Assembly: GCF_002043005.1 (NCBI RefSeq) | Contig: NZ_CP020330.1 | Coordinates: forward strand, 3,800,001 to 3,864,000 | Source: Martelella mediterranea DSM 17316 | GTDB taxonomy: Bacteria; Pseudomonadota; Alphaproteobacteria; Rhizobiales; Rhizobiaceae | Length of the DNA: 64,000 bases | Direction of reading: 5' to 3' | Shown: piece after piece, positions 18,781-28,732 of the stretch | Layout of the letters: each line of letters begins with the position of its first letter | Position numbering within the stretch: the stretch's first letter is position 1 | Program-made: the position numbers and the translations under genes | The notes under the pieces: generated by a model | Told to the model about the DNA's origin: nothing | The model's database searches: none | Seen by the model: the letters and a program-made list of their open reading frames with translations, nothing else

Positions 18781-20205
18781 TCAGCGCGAACGATTGGGGG
18801 TGAGCGGGAAGCGAAGGAGCGCGGCAAGACCGCCATAGCCCGGAACATACTGGCCGGCTTCGGCGAGGACGAATTTGCCGCCATGCATATCCGTCACAGC
18901 ATCAACCATGGAGAGGCCAAGGCCGGTACCCGGCTTGGTGCGACTTTCATCCAGACGGAAGAACCGCCTTTTGACGTCCTCGATGCGATTGGCGGGGATG
19001 CCCGGACCGTTATCGGCGACCATGAACACGGCATCCGCGCCCTCGCGTTTGAGCGACAGGTAGATGCGCGGCTCGCTTTCCGAGGCCGAGGCGTATTTTA
19101 TGGCATTGTCGAGAAGGTTGAAGATCGCCTGCCCGATGAGTTCTCGGTTGCCGTTCACCGAAAGATCCTGCTCGATCGCGATCTCCAGCGTCATGCCCGC
19201 TTCCTCGGCCACCGGGCCGTAAAGCTCGGCGCTGTCCTCGACGATCGCGGAAAGGTTGACGGGCGACATCTCCGCCGCAACCGCGCCCGCTTCAACGCGG
19301 GAGATCATCAACAACGCATTGAAGGTTCGGATGAGTTGGTCGGATTCGGCGATAATGCCTTCGAGCGAGGTGCGCCGCTCCTCCGGGTCCTCGGCGGCGG
19401 CAGCATCGGCTGCCTTGTTGCGAAGACGCGTCAGCGGGGTCTTGAGATCGTGGGCGATGTTGTCGGAAACCTGCCTCAGCCCTTCGTTGAGACGGACGAT
19501 ACGGTCCAGCATCAGGTTCAGCGAATTGGAGAGACGGTCGAATTCATCACCGGAACCGGTTACGGGAAGCCGCTGGGAGAGATCGCCAGCCATGATCTTG
19601 CCGCTCGCCGACGACATCCTGTCCATGCGCTTCAACGCGTTGCGACCGATGGCGAACCAGATCACCAGCGCCCCGACGCCCATGATGATGAGGGCAAGAA
19701 GCAGCGCCTGCCTGACGATGATGTGCAAACGTTCGGGGTCGCCCAGATCGCGGCCGATCATCAGCTTCATGCCGTTGTCAAGCACGATCACATAGCCGAT
19801 CGCAAGGCTGTAGCGGTCGCCCTTGTTGTTTTCGGCAAAGCCTTCATAGCGAAAAGGCGTATCGAGCCACCCTGAATGCGCGAGTACCCCTGGTTCCAGC
19901 GAGGCCACGTTGCTCGCCAGGATTTCGCCCTGCGGACTGGCGATGACATAGAGATTGGCACCGGGCTGGCGGGCGCGCCGTTCGATGGTATTGAACAGGC
20001 GACGAATGCCGCCATTTTCGAACGCGGCGTCAAGCTGGGCAATCTCGCGATGGAGCGAATCCCGCATCTGCCGCTCAACCAGACTTTCGGAGACGGCGGT
20101 GACATAAAACACCATTACCGCCGCGCAAAGCCCGAACAGCAGAATGTATACGGCGGAAAGTCGCACCGCCGTCGACTTGAACAGAAGCTTCAGACGCCCC
20201 TTCAT
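18781..20205 (-). CDS. Sensor histidine kinase next to degP
   Basis: A 474-aa inner-membrane sensor. Helix 1 is at ~15-38 and helix 2 at ~165-187, with a periplasmic loop of about 125 residues between them. A HAMP-type segment (190-240) follows, then the H-box with His252 in DNIAHDLKTPLTRLRNK. The N-box is NLLDNAIKYA, G1 is DNGPGIP and G2 is GTGLGLSMV. All catalytic boxes are intact. It begins three bases after the stop of the response regulator gene, so the pair is co-translated. The stimulus is unknown; placement beside degP suggests an envelope-related signal, which is an inference. Confidence 0.9.
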   Translation of the reverse strand: MKGRLKLLFKSTAVRLSAVYILLFGLCAAVMVFYVTAVSESLVERQMRDSLHREIAQLDAAFENGGIRRLFNTIERRARQPGANLYVIASPQGEILASNVASLEPGVLAHSGWLDTPFRYEGFAENNKGDRYSLAIGYVIVLDNGMKLMIGRDLGDPERLHIIVRQALLLALIIMGVGALVIWFAIGRNALKRMDRMSSASGKIMAGDLSQRLPVTGSGDEFDRLSNSLNLMLDRIVRLNEGLRQVSDNIAHDLKTPLTRLRNKAADAAAAEDPEERRTSLEGIIAESDQLIRTFNALLMISRVEAGAVAAEMSPVNLSAIVEDSAELYGPVAEEAGMTLEIAIEQDLSVNGNRELIGQAIFNLLDNAIKYASASESEPRIYLSLKREGADAVFMVADNGPGIPANRIEDVKRRFFRLDESRTKPGTGLGLSMVDAVTDMHGGKFVLAEAGQYVPGYGGLAALLRFPLTPNRSR

Positions 20206-20208
20206 GCG

Positions 20209-20952
20209 CTAAGCGTCATGCTTGATCATGTAGCCGGAGCCGCGAATGGTCTTCAGCAGGGGCTTGTCGAAATCCTTCTCGATCTTCGAGCGCAGACGCG
20301 AAACATGGACATCGATCACATTGGTCTGCGGATCGAAATGATAATCCCAGACATTTTCCAGAAGCATGGTGCGGGTGACAACCTGGCCGGCATTCTTCAT
20401 CAGATATTCGAGCAGGCGATATTCGCGCGGCTGGAGCGTGATCTCGCGGCCCGCGCGGCGCACCTCGTGCGAAAGACGGTCGAGTTCCAGATCGCCCACC
20501 TTGTAGAGCACATCCTGATCGGGCGCGCCCTTGCGCCGGCCCAGCACTTCGACGCGGGCGAGAAGCTCGCTGAAGGCATAGGGCTTGGGAAGGTAGTCGT
20601 CGCCCCCTGCCCTGAGGCCGGTCACCCGGTCATCGACCTGACCGAGCGCGGACAGAATCAGCACCGGTGTGTTGATGCTGCGCGCCCTCAGCGCCGATAT
20701 CACCGACAGCCCGTCGCGACGCGGCAACATGCGATCGACGACAAGGACGTCGTACTCATTCTCGCTCGCCATGAACAGGCCGCTTTCGCCATCGCCGGCA
20801 TGCTCACAGGCAATGCCGGCCTCGCGAAAGGCCTTGGTCAGATAGGCGGCTGCCTCCAGATCGTCTTCGATGACAAGAACACGCATGCCGGGGACCATAT
20901 CGCCATCCGCCTCGGTGTGACAAGCAGGCTCAACCGGCTCTTTGGAAAACAT
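20209..20952 (-). CDS. OmpR/PhoB-type response regulator
   Basis: A 247-aa two-domain regulator. The receiver has the acidic pocket IEDD and phospho-acceptor Asp73 in VVDRMLPRRDG, then the PVLILSA and KPYAFSELLARV switch residues. The C-terminal winged helix (ITLQPREYRLLEYLMKNAGQVVTRTMLLENVW ... VIDVHVSRLRSKIEK) is intact. The chosen ATG at 20952 has AGGAG at good spacing and gives 22 residues before the usual family start; the internal Met at 20886 has no ribosome binding site. It is the partner of the kinase at 18781-20205 and follows the degP terminator. Confidence 0.9.
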   Translation of the reverse strand: MFSKEPVEPACHTEADGDMVPGMRVLVIEDDLEAAAYLTKAFREAGIACEHAGDGESGLFMASENEYDVLVVDRMLPRRDGLSVISALRARSINTPVLILSALGQVDDRVTGLRAGGDDYLPKPYAFSELLARVEVLGRRKGAPDQDVLYKVGDLELDRLSHEVRRAGREITLQPREYRLLEYLMKNAGQVVTRTMLLENVWDYHFDPQTNVIDVHVSRLRSKIEKDFDKPLLKTIRGSGYMIKHDA

Positions 20953-20970
20953 GTTACGTCTCCTGAAACG

Positions 20971-21003
20971 GAAAAGGCGCATGCTTCCGCAATGCGCCTT
21001 TTC
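20971..21003 (-). terminator. Intrinsic terminator after degP
   Basis: An 11-bp perfect stem AAAAGGCGCAT / ATGCGCCTTTT (20972-20982 with 20992-21002), with the T-rich arm at the 3' end of the minus strand. It lies between the degP stop and the regulator start, so the regulator and kinase probably use read-through or their own promoter. Confidence 0.7.
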
Positions 21004-21018
21004 CTATGCTTAAGGGGA

Positions 21019-22557
21019 TCAGCCGGCGTCTTCGGCGTCGGTTTCCGTGGGCAGGGCGGTGAACATGCTGCCGTTTTCGGTTTCGACCTGGAACAGCGCC
21101 TGCTTGCGGCCCTGATCGGCGGCATCCTTGACCTGCTTGATGATGTCCTCAGCCGAGCTGACTTCCTTGTTGTTGACGCTCAGGATCTTCTGTCCCGTCG
21201 CCAGACCCTTGGTCGCGGCGTCGGAGTTCGGGTCCACAGCCGTAACCGTTACGCCCTTGCCGTCATCGGCGGGGCGAACCTCGATGCCGAGTTGCGTCAT
21301 CAGCGAGCTTTCCGTCGGCCCGCTAAGGCCATCGGCAGCAGCGAGCTCGTCTTCAGTCGGGAATTCGCCGAGCTTGACATCGATCGTCTGGGACTTTCCA
21401 TCACGCCAGACCGACAGTTCCACCTCGTCGCCCGGTTCCATCATGCCGATCATACGGGAAAGCGAACGGGCATCCTCGATGACATCGCCATTCACGGCGG
21501 TGATGACGTCGCCCTGTTTAAGCCCCGCCTTGGCGCCGGGGCTGTCGCTCGTCGGCTCGGAGACGAGCGCGCCTTCCGGCTTGGCAAGCCCGATCGACTC
21601 GGCGATGTCCTCGGTGACGGGCTGAATACGTACACCGAGCCAGCCACGTTCAACCACGCCATCCTGAATGAGGTCCGCAACGACGTCCTGGGCCAGATGC
21701 GCCGGGATTGCGAATGCGATGCCGACATTACCGCCGGAGGGCGAGAAGATTGCTGTGTTGACGCCAACGACTTCACCGCTGAGGTCAAACGTCGGACCGC
21801 CGGAGTTGCCGTGGTTCACCGCGGCATCGACCTGAATGTAGTCGTCGTAGGGACCGGAGGCGATATCGCGACCAAGGGCGGAAACGATGCCCGACGTGAC
21901 CGTGCCGCCGAGGCCAAATGGATTGCCGACCGCGACAACCCAGTCGCCAACGCGCAGGTTCTGATCGTCCGCGAACTTCACGTAAGTGAACTCGCGGTCG
22001 GCATCCACCTTAAGCACGGCCAGATCGGTACGGGGATCGGTGCCAATCAGCTTTGCATCATACTCAGTGCCGTCATCCATCCGCACGGAGAATGCGTCAC
22101 CTTCGCGCACGACGTGGTTATTGGTGACAAGGTAACCGTCCTCGGAGACAAAGAAGCCCGAGCCTTGCGCAACCGGACGTGGGCCGCCCTTGCGCGGCTG
22201 CGGTGGCGGAGCGGGCTCGTTCGGCGCGCCGAAATCATGGAAGAAACGCTTGAGAGGGTGGTCATCGGGGAGATTGTCGAAACCGCGGCCGCCGAAACCG
22301 AAGCCGAAACTGCCATCCTGCTGGGCAACCGGCTGGACGTTGCTCTCAACGACCACGGAGACAACTGCGGGAGAGACCGCTTCGACGACATCGGCAAATC
22401 CGGGGACTTCCGGCGCCTGAACATGGACGGGATCCGCAAGCGCTTCCGTCACCGTCAGGGGAGCGCCGGCCGAAAACAGCACGGCTGCGACGCCTGCAGC
22501 TGCCGAGGCTTTCAAGAGTGACCTGAACTTGTTTGGTCCGGTGGGCTGCTGGAACAT
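21019..22557 (-). CDS. degP: DegP/HtrA periplasmic serine protease
   Basis: Exported quality-control protease and chaperone. An N-terminal signal sequence (~10-42, hydrophobic core AAAGVAAVLFSAGA, cleavage near ALA) is followed by the trypsin-like domain with triad His148 (TNNHVV), Asp178 (TDLAVLK) and Ser252 (GNSGGP), then two PDZ domains (~290-380 and ~410-500). Length is 512 aa from the ATG at 22557, which has AGAGGA upstream with an 11-base spacer. An upstream in-frame ATG at 22599 would add 14 residues but lacks a Shine-Dalgarno sequence. Followed by a terminator and the two-component pair, an arrangement known in rhizobia. Confidence 0.94.
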   Translation of the reverse strand: MFQQPTGPNKFRSLLKASAAAGVAAVLFSAGAPLTVTEALADPVHVQAPEVPGFADVVEAVSPAVVSVVVESNVQPVAQQDGSFGFGFGGRGFDNLPDDHPLKRFFHDFGAPNEPAPPPQPRKGGPRPVAQGSGFFVSEDGYLVTNNHVVREGDAFSVRMDDGTEYDAKLIGTDPRTDLAVLKVDADREFTYVKFADDQNLRVGDWVVAVGNPFGLGGTVTSGIVSALGRDIASGPYDDYIQVDAAVNHGNSGGPTFDLSGEVVGVNTAIFSPSGGNVGIAFAIPAHLAQDVVADLIQDGVVERGWLGVRIQPVTEDIAESIGLAKPEGALVSEPTSDSPGAKAGLKQGDVITAVNGDVIEDARSLSRMIGMMEPGDEVELSVWRDGKSQTIDVKLGEFPTEDELAAADGLSGPTESSLMTQLGIEVRPADDGKGVTVTAVDPNSDAATKGLATGQKILSVNNKEVSSAEDIIKQVKDAADQGRKQALFQVETENGSMFTALPTETDAEDAG

Positions 22558-22663
22558 AGGTCTGCTTTTCCTCTGGTGTCGATGGTTGAATGATTTCATA
22601 TCGAATAGAGGGGACTATAAAAGCTGGGACCTTACAAAACACTGTCCGCCAGATGACGGTTTG

Positions 22664-23122
22664 TTAATGGTCGTCCGTCTCGGACAAAATCTTCTCCAGT
22701 CGCAACTCCTCATCGCGGGAGAGCGGCCTGTCAGCGCCGTGGCGAGCGGCGGCAAGACGCCACAAACCGATGGCGCCCAAAAGGATAAGCAGTGCCGGCG
22801 CGCCCCACAGAAGCCAGGTATGTGGCGAAAAACGAGGCTTCAGCAGAACAAACTCGCCATAGCGCGAAACGACATAGTCGATGACCTCGTCATCGCTGTC
22901 GCCTTCTGCCAGCCGGTCGCGCACCAACAGACGAAGATCGCGCGCGAGGTCGGCATTGGAATCGTCGATCGATTGGTTTTGGCAGACCATGCAGCGAAGC
23001 TCCGCGGAAATCTCCCGCGCCCGCGCCTCGAGAGCGGGATCGCTCAGCATCTCGTCCGGCTCGACAGCGGCGGCACCGATTGGGAGCAGCACGGCAAAAA
23101 ACAAGACAACAAGCCGAATCAT
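22664..23122 (-). CDS. ccmH: Cytochrome c maturation protein CcmH/CycL
   Basis: Membrane-anchored, periplasm-facing thiol oxidoreductase that keeps apocytochrome c cysteines reduced for haem attachment. It is 152 aa: signal peptide ([19 protein letters not shown]), the active-site motif [10 protein letters not shown] with CxxC around residues 44-47, a three-helix domain, then a C-terminal membrane helix ([20 protein letters not shown]). The start overlaps the ccmF stop by four bases (ATGA), indicating translational coupling. Last gene of the ccmIEFH operon. Confidence 0.95.
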   Translation of the reverse strand: MIRLVVLFFAVLLPIGAAAVEPDEMLSDPALEARAREISAELRCMVCQNQSIDDSNADLARDLRLLVRDRLAEGDSDDEVIDYVVSRYGEFVLLKPRFSPHTWLLWGAPALLILLGAIGLWRLAAARHGADRPLSRDEELRLEKILSETDDH

Positions 23123-25113
23123 TCAGCGGCTCCCAGGGCTTGCGCTGGCTGCGTTCTTTTCTTGCTCAGCGCCGGCGCGCCAATCCGCAAGCGTCGATCG
23201 GAAAGCGAGACGACCCCGCCGGTGGCCATCAGCACGAATCCAAGCCAGATGCACAGAATGAAAGGCTTCCACCACACCCGCACGACCCAGGCTCCATCCT
23301 GACGCGGGTCGCCAAGGGAAATATAAAGCTGACTGAGACCGAAGGTCCTGATGCCCGCCTCTGTCGTCGGCATATTGCTCGAAGGGTAGAGCCGTTTCGC
23401 CGAATGCACCACGCCGGACGCCGCCCCGTTCGCGCTGATCGCAAATGTCCCGCGTTCATCGGTGTAGTTGGGCCCGCGCACGGTTTCGACACCCTCGAAG
23501 GCGACCGTATAGCCGCTCAGGACCACCTCGGAACCTGGCGTCATCTCCAGCACGGCCTCCGTTTCGTAAAGCGAAACCGCCAGTATGCCCAACACGCTCA
23601 CGCCGAGACCGAAATGCGCAAGCGCCGCGCCGAAGGCCGAGCGCGGCAGGCCCTTGAAACGCGGCCATGCCTTCGAAAACGGCAGGCGGACAAACCCCGA
23701 GCGGGTCCAGAGGTCCGAGAGCGCTCCGAAGATAAGCCAGAACGCGATGGCAATCCCGGGTACGGCCAGAACCGGTCCGCCTTCATGGAAGTAAACGAAG
23801 ACCGCGGCGAAGATCAGCGCCAGGATCGCCGCGACCATGAGACGCTCCGACGCAGCCTTCAGGTCTCCTCTTTTCCACGAAAGCATCGGGCCGAAGGGTA
23901 CGGCAAGCAGCAACGGAATCATCAACAGCCCGAAGGTCAGGTTGAAGAATGGCGGGCCTACCGAGATTTTCTCACCGGTCAGTGTTTCCAGAAACAGCGG
24001 ATAAAGCGTTCCGATCAGCACCGTGCCGGCAGCGACCGTCAGAATCAGATTATTGAAGACCAAAGCGCCTTCCCGCGAGATCGGCGAGAACAGGCCTCCG
24101 GCGCGCAAGAGCGGCACCCTCAAGGCAAAGAGCGTAAGTGCGCCGCCGATGAAGAAAGCCAATATGGCCAGAATGAAAACGCCACGGGTCGGGTCCGTCG
24201 CAAACGCATGAACCGAGGTGAGAACGCCGGAGCGAACGAGAAACGTTCCGAGAAGCGAAAGCGAGAATGTCAGGATCGACAGGAGCACGGTCCAGATTTT
24301 CAGGGCCTCGCGCTTCTCCATGACCAGAGCCGAGTGCAGCAGCGCCGTGCCCGCCAGCCACGGCATGAAGGAAGCATTTTCCACCGGATCCCAGAACCAC
24401 CATCCGCCCCAGCCAAGCTCATAATAGGCCCAGTAGGAGCCCATTGCGATGCCGGCGGTCAGGAACAGCCAGGCAAGCAGCGCCCATGGCCGCACCCAAA
24501 GCGCCCAGGCCGAATCGATCCGACCGCTGACAAGCGCTGCGACCGCGAACGAAAAACAGACCGAAAAGCCGACATAGCCCAGATAAAGAAGCGGCGGATG
24601 AATGGCGAGGCCGATATCCTGCAGGATCGGATTGAGTTCCCGACCCTCTGCGGGGACGGGGAAAACGCGGCTGAACGGATTGGAGGTAAGGAGAATGAAA
24701 AGGATGAAAGCCGTAGCAATCAGGGCCTGGATGGCAAGTACATTGGCTCGCAGATCGGCCGGCAGATTGCGCCCGAAGGCCGCCACCAGCGCGCTGAAAA
24801 ACGTCAGAATCAGCAGCCACAGTAGCATTGAGCCTTCATGATTGCCCCAAACGCCCGAGAACTTGTAGATCAGCGGCATCAGCGAATGCGAGTTTTCCCA
24901 TACATTGCGCACGGAAAAATCCGAAAGGAGATAGCTTCTGATCAGAATGATGAAAGCCAACGCCACCAGCGCGAACAGGGTCAGGGAGCCGCTGCGCGCA
25001 ATGCCGATCAAGGCCATATTCTGCATCCGAGCGCCCACAAGCGGCAGCGTCGCCGTCAGAGCGGAAACCGCCAGAGCGAGGATCAGCGCATAGAGTCCGA
25101 GTTCAACGGTCAA
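23119..25113 (-). CDS. ccmF: Cytochrome c haem lyase CcmF/CycK
   Basis: Large multi-helix inner-membrane subunit of the haem lyase that takes haem from CcmE and joins it to apocytochrome c. It shows about 14 hydrophobic helices and the WWD-type haem-handling segment ([21 protein letters not shown]). The conserved [14 protein letters not shown] stretch also lies in the N-terminal half. I choose the TTG at 25113 ([13 protein letters not shown]) because it overlaps the ccmE TGA, forming a coupled TTGA junction, and removes a non-family N-terminal stretch. Length is 664 aa, typical. Confidence 0.95.
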   Translation of the reverse strand: MTVELGLYALILALAVSALTATLPLVGARMQNMALIGIARSGSLTLFALVALAFIILIRSYLLSDFSVRNVWENSHSLMPLIYKFSGVWGNHEGSMLLWLLILTFFSALVAAFGRNLPADLRANVLAIQALIATAFILFILLTSNPFSRVFPVPAEGRELNPILQDIGLAIHPPLLYLGYVGFSVCFSFAVAALVSGRIDSAWALWVRPWALLAWLFLTAGIAMGSYWAYYELGWGGWWFWDPVENASFMPWLAGTALLHSALVMEKREALKIWTVLLSILTFSLSLLGTFLVRSGVLTSVHAFATDPTRGVFILAILAFFIGGALTLFALRVPLLRAGGLFSPISREGALVFNNLILTVAAGTVLIGTLYPLFLETLTGEKISVGPPFFNLTFGLLMIPLLLAVPFGPMLSWKRGDLKAASERLMVAAILALIFAAVFVYFHEGGPVLAVPGIAIAFWLIFGALSDLWTRSGFVRLPFSKAWPRFKGLPRSAFGAALAHFGLGVSVLGILAVSLYETEAVLEMTPGSEVVLSGYTVAFEGVETVRGPNYTDERGTFAISANGAASGVVHSAKRLYPSSNMPTTEAGIRTFGLSQLYISLGDPRQDGAWVVRVWWKPFILCIWLGFVLMATGGVVSLSDRRLRIGAPALSKKRTQPAQALGAAE

Positions 25114-25559
25114 GGTGTGGCGTCCTCCTCGCCTTCCCACACGCCTTCGGCTTTCAGACGGTCGGCGACTTCCTTGGGCATGTAGTTCTCGTCATGTTTG
25201 GCAAGCACGGTGTCGGCGCGGAAAATCCCGTCCGGCCCCATCCGTCCTTCGGTCACAACCCCCTGCCCTTCCCGGAAAAGATCAGGCAGAATGCCCGCGT
25301 AGCGCACTTCCACGGAAGAGTTCCCGTCGGTAACGGCAAAGGCAACACCCGCCCCTTCCGCACCCCGGACCGAACCGTCCTCAACGAGACCGCCAAGCCT
25401 TATCCGCGTATCGGAGCTGACCGGGTTTTCGGCAAAATCAGATGGCATGAAGAAATAGGAGACGCTGCGGCTCAGCGCAAAAAGCACCAAGAGAACCGCG
25501 ATCGCGATGAAACCCACCCCGCCGCCGATGACAGCGAGCCTTTTTTGCTTGCGCGTCAT
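25110..25559 (-). CDS. ccmE: Haem chaperone CcmE/CycJ
   Basis: Periplasmic haem carrier anchored by an N-terminal helix ([22 protein letters not shown]). The OB-fold contains the [12 protein letters not shown] strand and the haem-binding region with His near the C-terminus ([16 protein letters not shown]), in which the His covalently binds haem in this family. It is 149 aa, the usual size. The start overlaps the ccmI stop by four bases, and the stop overlaps the ccmF start. Confidence 0.96.
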   Translation of the reverse strand: MTRKQKRLAVIGGGVGFIAIAVLLVLFALSRSVSYFFMPSDFAENPVSSDTRIRLGGLVEDGSVRGAEGAGVAFAVTDGNSSVEVRYAGILPDLFREGQGVVTEGRMGPDGIFRADTVLAKHDENYMPKEVADRLKAEGVWEGEEDATP

Positions 25560-26692
25560 GATCTTCCCCCCGAAAGCGCAAGTTCTGCGGCAAGTTGCTC
25601 AAGCTGCTGGCCGGCCGCGCTCTCCGCCCCGAAATAGGCCAGCGCGGCATCGTACGCCGTATTTGCATCATCCTCCCGACCCAGCACCGCGTAGGAGCGG
25701 ATCAACCGCATCCAGCCTTCAATATCGTTAGGCTCCTGTTCAAGGCGTTGCGCCAGCCCCGAGACCATGCCCTCCACCATTTCGGCACGCTGCTCCGGCG
25801 ACAGCGAGGCCGCCGCCTCGATGTCCTGCTGATCGGGTCCGAACGCCGGCGCGCCCGTCTGCGCCAACCGGCCTCGATTAAAGACAATGTGCCGCTCGAT
25901 CACATCGCGTCCGGTGGCGTTCTCCGGCATTCTTTCAAGCAAGGCGTCGAATTGATCGAGCGCGGCCTGATGGTTCCCGGCCTGCTCGTCCGCCAGTGCA
26001 ATATAATATCCGGCCCTGACATTATCCGGCGACAATGCCTCGACCTTTCGAAACGCCTCAAGCGCCTCGTGATTGACGAAACCCGACTCCATCGCCACAA
26101 GCGTCTCGCCAAGCCCCATAAGTCGCTCCGAGCTCGGGCCGGAAATCCGGATGGCATTGGCATAGGCTTCATAAGCGCGCTCAAGCCTGTTCTCGCGCAG
26201 ATAGACCGGCGCGATCACGTCCCAGCCCCGGCCATCATCGGGATTTTGCGCGAGATGCCTCTCGACTTGCGCGACAAGAACCGCAAGCTCCGGATTCTCC
26301 GAATTGAGGCGGGCCGACAACGGATAATCCTTCGCGCCGGGCGCGCCCAGGAGGGGATAGGCAACACCCGCCAAAATCAGCGCAGCAAATACGTATGCCG
26401 CCGTCGCGATACGATAGCGCGAGGCAACGCCCCGCAGCGCGGTGGCTCTGTCCGCCGCCTTCGCTTCCGAGGCCATCAGCCTTCGCCCGATTTCCGCACG
26501 GGACGAAAGATAGGCGTTCTCGTCGATAAGACCGTCTCGCCGTTCCCGATCTAGTTCTTTCAGTTGGGCACGATAAATCGGATCCGGCCCGGCGGCGACA
26601 GTATCTGTCCTCGCATCCCGCCGGAACAACGGTACAGCAACCGCAAAAGCCGCGGCAAGCGTCAGGACAATGGCGGCAAGCGCGAATATCAT
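25556..26692 (-). CDS. ccmI: Cytochrome c maturation protein CcmI/CycH
   Basis: Apocytochrome c chaperone. It is about 378 aa with two membrane helices (~1-20 and ~95-115) around a leucine-zipper-like cytoplasmic loop, and a C-terminal periplasmic region of TPR-type repeats ([28 protein letters not shown] and following). I prefer the ATG at 26692 ([10 protein letters not shown]) because it starts directly with helix 1; the GTG at 26713 would add seven polar residues. First gene of the ccmIEFH operon; a promoter probably lies between 26693 and 26803. Confidence 0.92.
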   Translation of the reverse strand: MIFALAAIVLTLAAAFAVAVPLFRRDARTDTVAAGPDPIYRAQLKELDRERRDGLIDENAYLSSRAEIGRRLMASEAKAADRATALRGVASRYRIATAAYVFAALILAGVAYPLLGAPGAKDYPLSARLNSENPELAVLVAQVERHLAQNPDDGRGWDVIAPVYLRENRLERAYEAYANAIRISGPSSERLMGLGETLVAMESGFVNHEALEAFRKVEALSPDNVRAGYYIALADEQAGNHQAALDQFDALLERMPENATGRDVIERHIVFNRGRLAQTGAPAFGPDQQDIEAAASLSPEQRAEMVEGMVSGLAQRLEQEPNDIEGWMRLIRSYAVLGREDDANTAYDAALAYFGAESAAGQQLEQLAAELALSGGRS

Positions 26693-26803
26693 GTCGTCTT
26701 CGTACGCCACCACCGCGAAAATTCCAACAGTTCAAAACACCAGGCGGCAAACCTGCCTCAAAACGTCGCACTTCGGCTGGTCATGTCGCACGGAACCGCT
26801 GCG

Positions 26804-27244
26804 TTAATCGAGCAGGCTCCACGAACCGGCAACTTCGCGGCAGGCGGCCCCTCGACCGACAAATTCACGGCCATCGGCCACAACACGCTGCGTATATTGC
26901 CGGCAATTCTGGTCGCCGACCTGATAAGGGCTTGCCGCCGTCACAGAGCCGCGCGCGCCCTCTCCCTGCCAGTTGACGGCTTCGCCCGCCGGCGCCGCCG
27001 CCAGGGCGTATTGCTCGGCCTGAAGCGCTTTGGCTTGATCGAAAGAAGACAGCGTAATTCCAGCCCTCTGCACCAAACCACCATTCAGCGCCGCCGACTG
27101 TGCGCCTGCCGGCGCCGCCACAGGCTGAGGAGCGACTGACGCTCCCCCGCCGCCGGTCGCCGAACAACCTGAGACCATGAGGACGACAGCAATCAATTGC
27201 CAATTTCGTATCACGAGTTTTCCCGTCATATTGTTTTGCGTCAT
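26804..27244 (-). CDS. Putative outer-membrane lipoprotein, surface-antigen-like
   Basis: A 146-aa lipoprotein. The N-terminal signal ends in the lipobox VSGC (LIAVVLMVSGCSATGGG), so the Cys should be lipidated. A Gly/Ala/Pro-rich linker follows, then a small domain ending in NCRQYTQRVVADGREFVGRGAACREVAGSWSLLD. That C-terminal pattern resembles the rickettsial 17-kDa surface-antigen-type lipoproteins common in alphaproteobacteria. I choose the ATG at 27244 because AAGG lies nine bases upstream; the longer frame to 27352 has no support. It is located just downstream of feuQ and could share its transcript. Confidence 0.7.
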   Translation of the reverse strand: MTQNNMTGKLVIRNWQLIAVVLMVSGCSATGGGGASVAPQPVAAPAGAQSAALNGGLVQRAGITLSSFDQAKALQAEQYALAAAPAGEAVNWQGEGARGSVTAASPYQVGDQNCRQYTQRVVADGREFVGRGAACREVAGSWSLLD

Positions 27245-27352
27245 CAAAGAAAGCCTTGGGCAGGAAGAATGGTTCCCCGATCCAAAGCGCTCCCGCAATA
27301 TCGTCGCTAAGCACAGAATGTGGCCATAATTCGCATGCGGGGTCGCGATCAA

Positions 27353-28732
27353 CTATTTCCTGCTTTTGGCCGGAAGAACAACGCGCGCGTGCAATCCTGA
27401 ATCCTCAAGGCCGGTCAGTTCGAAACGACCGCCATAGGCCTGCACGATGTCATCGACGATCGACAGACCAAGGCCGGAACCCGCCCCGCTCTCATCCAGC
27501 CTGTTGCCGCGCTTCATTGCCCTTCGGATTTCATCGGGCGTCAGGCCCGGCCCGTCATCCTTCACGATGATCTCGGCCCACTCTCCAGCCACGCCGGCAT
27601 CCGCCCGCCGTTGCGCGCTTACATGAACTTCGCTCTCGGCGAATCGAGCGGCATTTTCCAGCAGGTTGCCGACAACCTCCTCAAGGTCGTGCTGCTCGGT
27701 TGCCAGAAGAAGACCTGGCTCGCATGTCAGCACGAAGGATTTCTCCGGGTTCAGCCGCCGCATCACCCGCACGAGCCGTTCAAGCACCGGCTCCGCCTCA
27801 CACCGCGTCAGGACCGATTCGGTCTGGGCAGCGATGCGCGCCCGGTTCAGATAGGCCTGAACCTGGGCCTGCATCATCACCACTTGCGAAGCGATGAGCT
27901 TTCCTTCCTTCTCGGCCATACCCTGGGCCTCGTTCAAAAGCACTGCAATCGGCGTCTTAAGCGAGTGCGCGAGATTGCCGACCTGCATCCGCGCCCGCTC
28001 GACGATTGCCCTGTTGTTTGCCAACAAGGCATTGATTTCATCGGCAAGCGGTTGAATTTCCACCGGAAACTGCCCGCGCATTTCCCCCTCGCCCTCCTCG
28101 GAAATATGGCGCAAGGCCACACGCGCACGGTCGAGCGGGCGCAGCGCCCACAAGATGATGAGGCCATTGAGGAGAATGCTCGCAATGCCAAAAAGGGCGA
28201 GCGCTATGTAGAGCCGCTGCGAAAACCACCGCACGTCATTGTCCACCGCATCGCGATTGCCCGACACCCGGATCCGGGTTGCCCGGTCCTTCTCGTCCAT
28301 CACAACAACGGTTTCAATAACCGCCAGATCATTGTTGTTATCGTCGCGCACGATATAGGTGCGGCGATAATTGCCATCATAGGGAACTTCGCTCTCCGGG
28401 GTCACCGGCAGGTCTTGCGCGCCGAGAGAGGGCGATTGCAGCGACTGCTTCGACTTGTCGTAGAGGGGATCGACAACCCAGTACCAGCCGGTCTGGGGTT
28501 GCTGATAGTTCAGATTGCCAAGCTGCGGAGAACCCTTCAGTTCGCCCTGATCGTCAATCGATACCGAGTTGATGACATTGAACATTTCGGCTTGCAGAAG
28601 CTGCCGGAAGCCGCGCTCCGCAGCATTGCGATAGAGCGCTGAAATCACGACCGCGATCACAAGAAGCGCGATCGCAAACCATGCGGTCGTCAGCGCCAGC
28701 GAACGCAGCGTGAGGGAATTCGCAAACCTCAT
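27353..28732 (-). CDS. feuQ: Sensor histidine kinase FeuQ
   Basis: A 459-aa inner-membrane sensor kinase. Helices are at ~12-34 and ~172-198, with a periplasmic domain of about 135 residues. A HAMP-like segment is followed by the H-box with His256 in VGNLAHSLKTPIAVLLNEA. N-box is NLLENAARFA, G1 is DDGPGL and G2 is GSGLGLSIV. In Sinorhizobium, FeuQ phosphorylates FeuP and controls symbiosis and osmotic-adaptation genes such as the cyclic-glucan exporter; that role is known from the family and not visible here. It overlaps feuP by four bases. A small periplasmic FeuN-like gene lies upstream. Confidence 0.85.
   Translation of the reverse strand: MRFANSLTLRSLALTTAWFAIALLVIAVVISALYRNAAERGFRQLLQAEMFNVINSVSIDDQGELKGSPQLGNLNYQQPQTGWYWVVDPLYDKSKQSLQSPSLGAQDLPVTPESEVPYDGNYRRTYIVRDDNNNDLAVIETVVVMDEKDRATRIRVSGNRDAVDNDVRWFSQRLYIALALFGIASILLNGLIILWALRPLDRARVALRHISEEGEGEMRGQFPVEIQPLADEINALLANNRAIVERARMQVGNLAHSLKTPIAVLLNEAQGMAEKEGKLIASQVVMMQAQVQAYLNRARIAAQTESVLTRCEAEPVLERLVRVMRRLNPEKSFVLTCEPGLLLATEQHDLEEVVGNLLENAARFAESEVHVSAQRRADAGVAGEWAEIIVKDDGPGLTPDEIRRAMKRGNRLDESGAGSGLGLSIVDDIVQAYGGRFELTGLEDSGLHARVVLPAKSRK

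Noticed and set aside
19876..22521. An 881-codon frame on the plus strand opposite sensor kinase, regulator and degP
   Set aside because: It spans three real genes on the other strand and has shadow-type composition.
22557..22599. Longer N-terminus for DegP
   Set aside because: The ATG at 22599 has no Shine-Dalgarno sequence and places a charged stretch ahead of the signal peptide; the ATG at 22557 is preferred though not certain.
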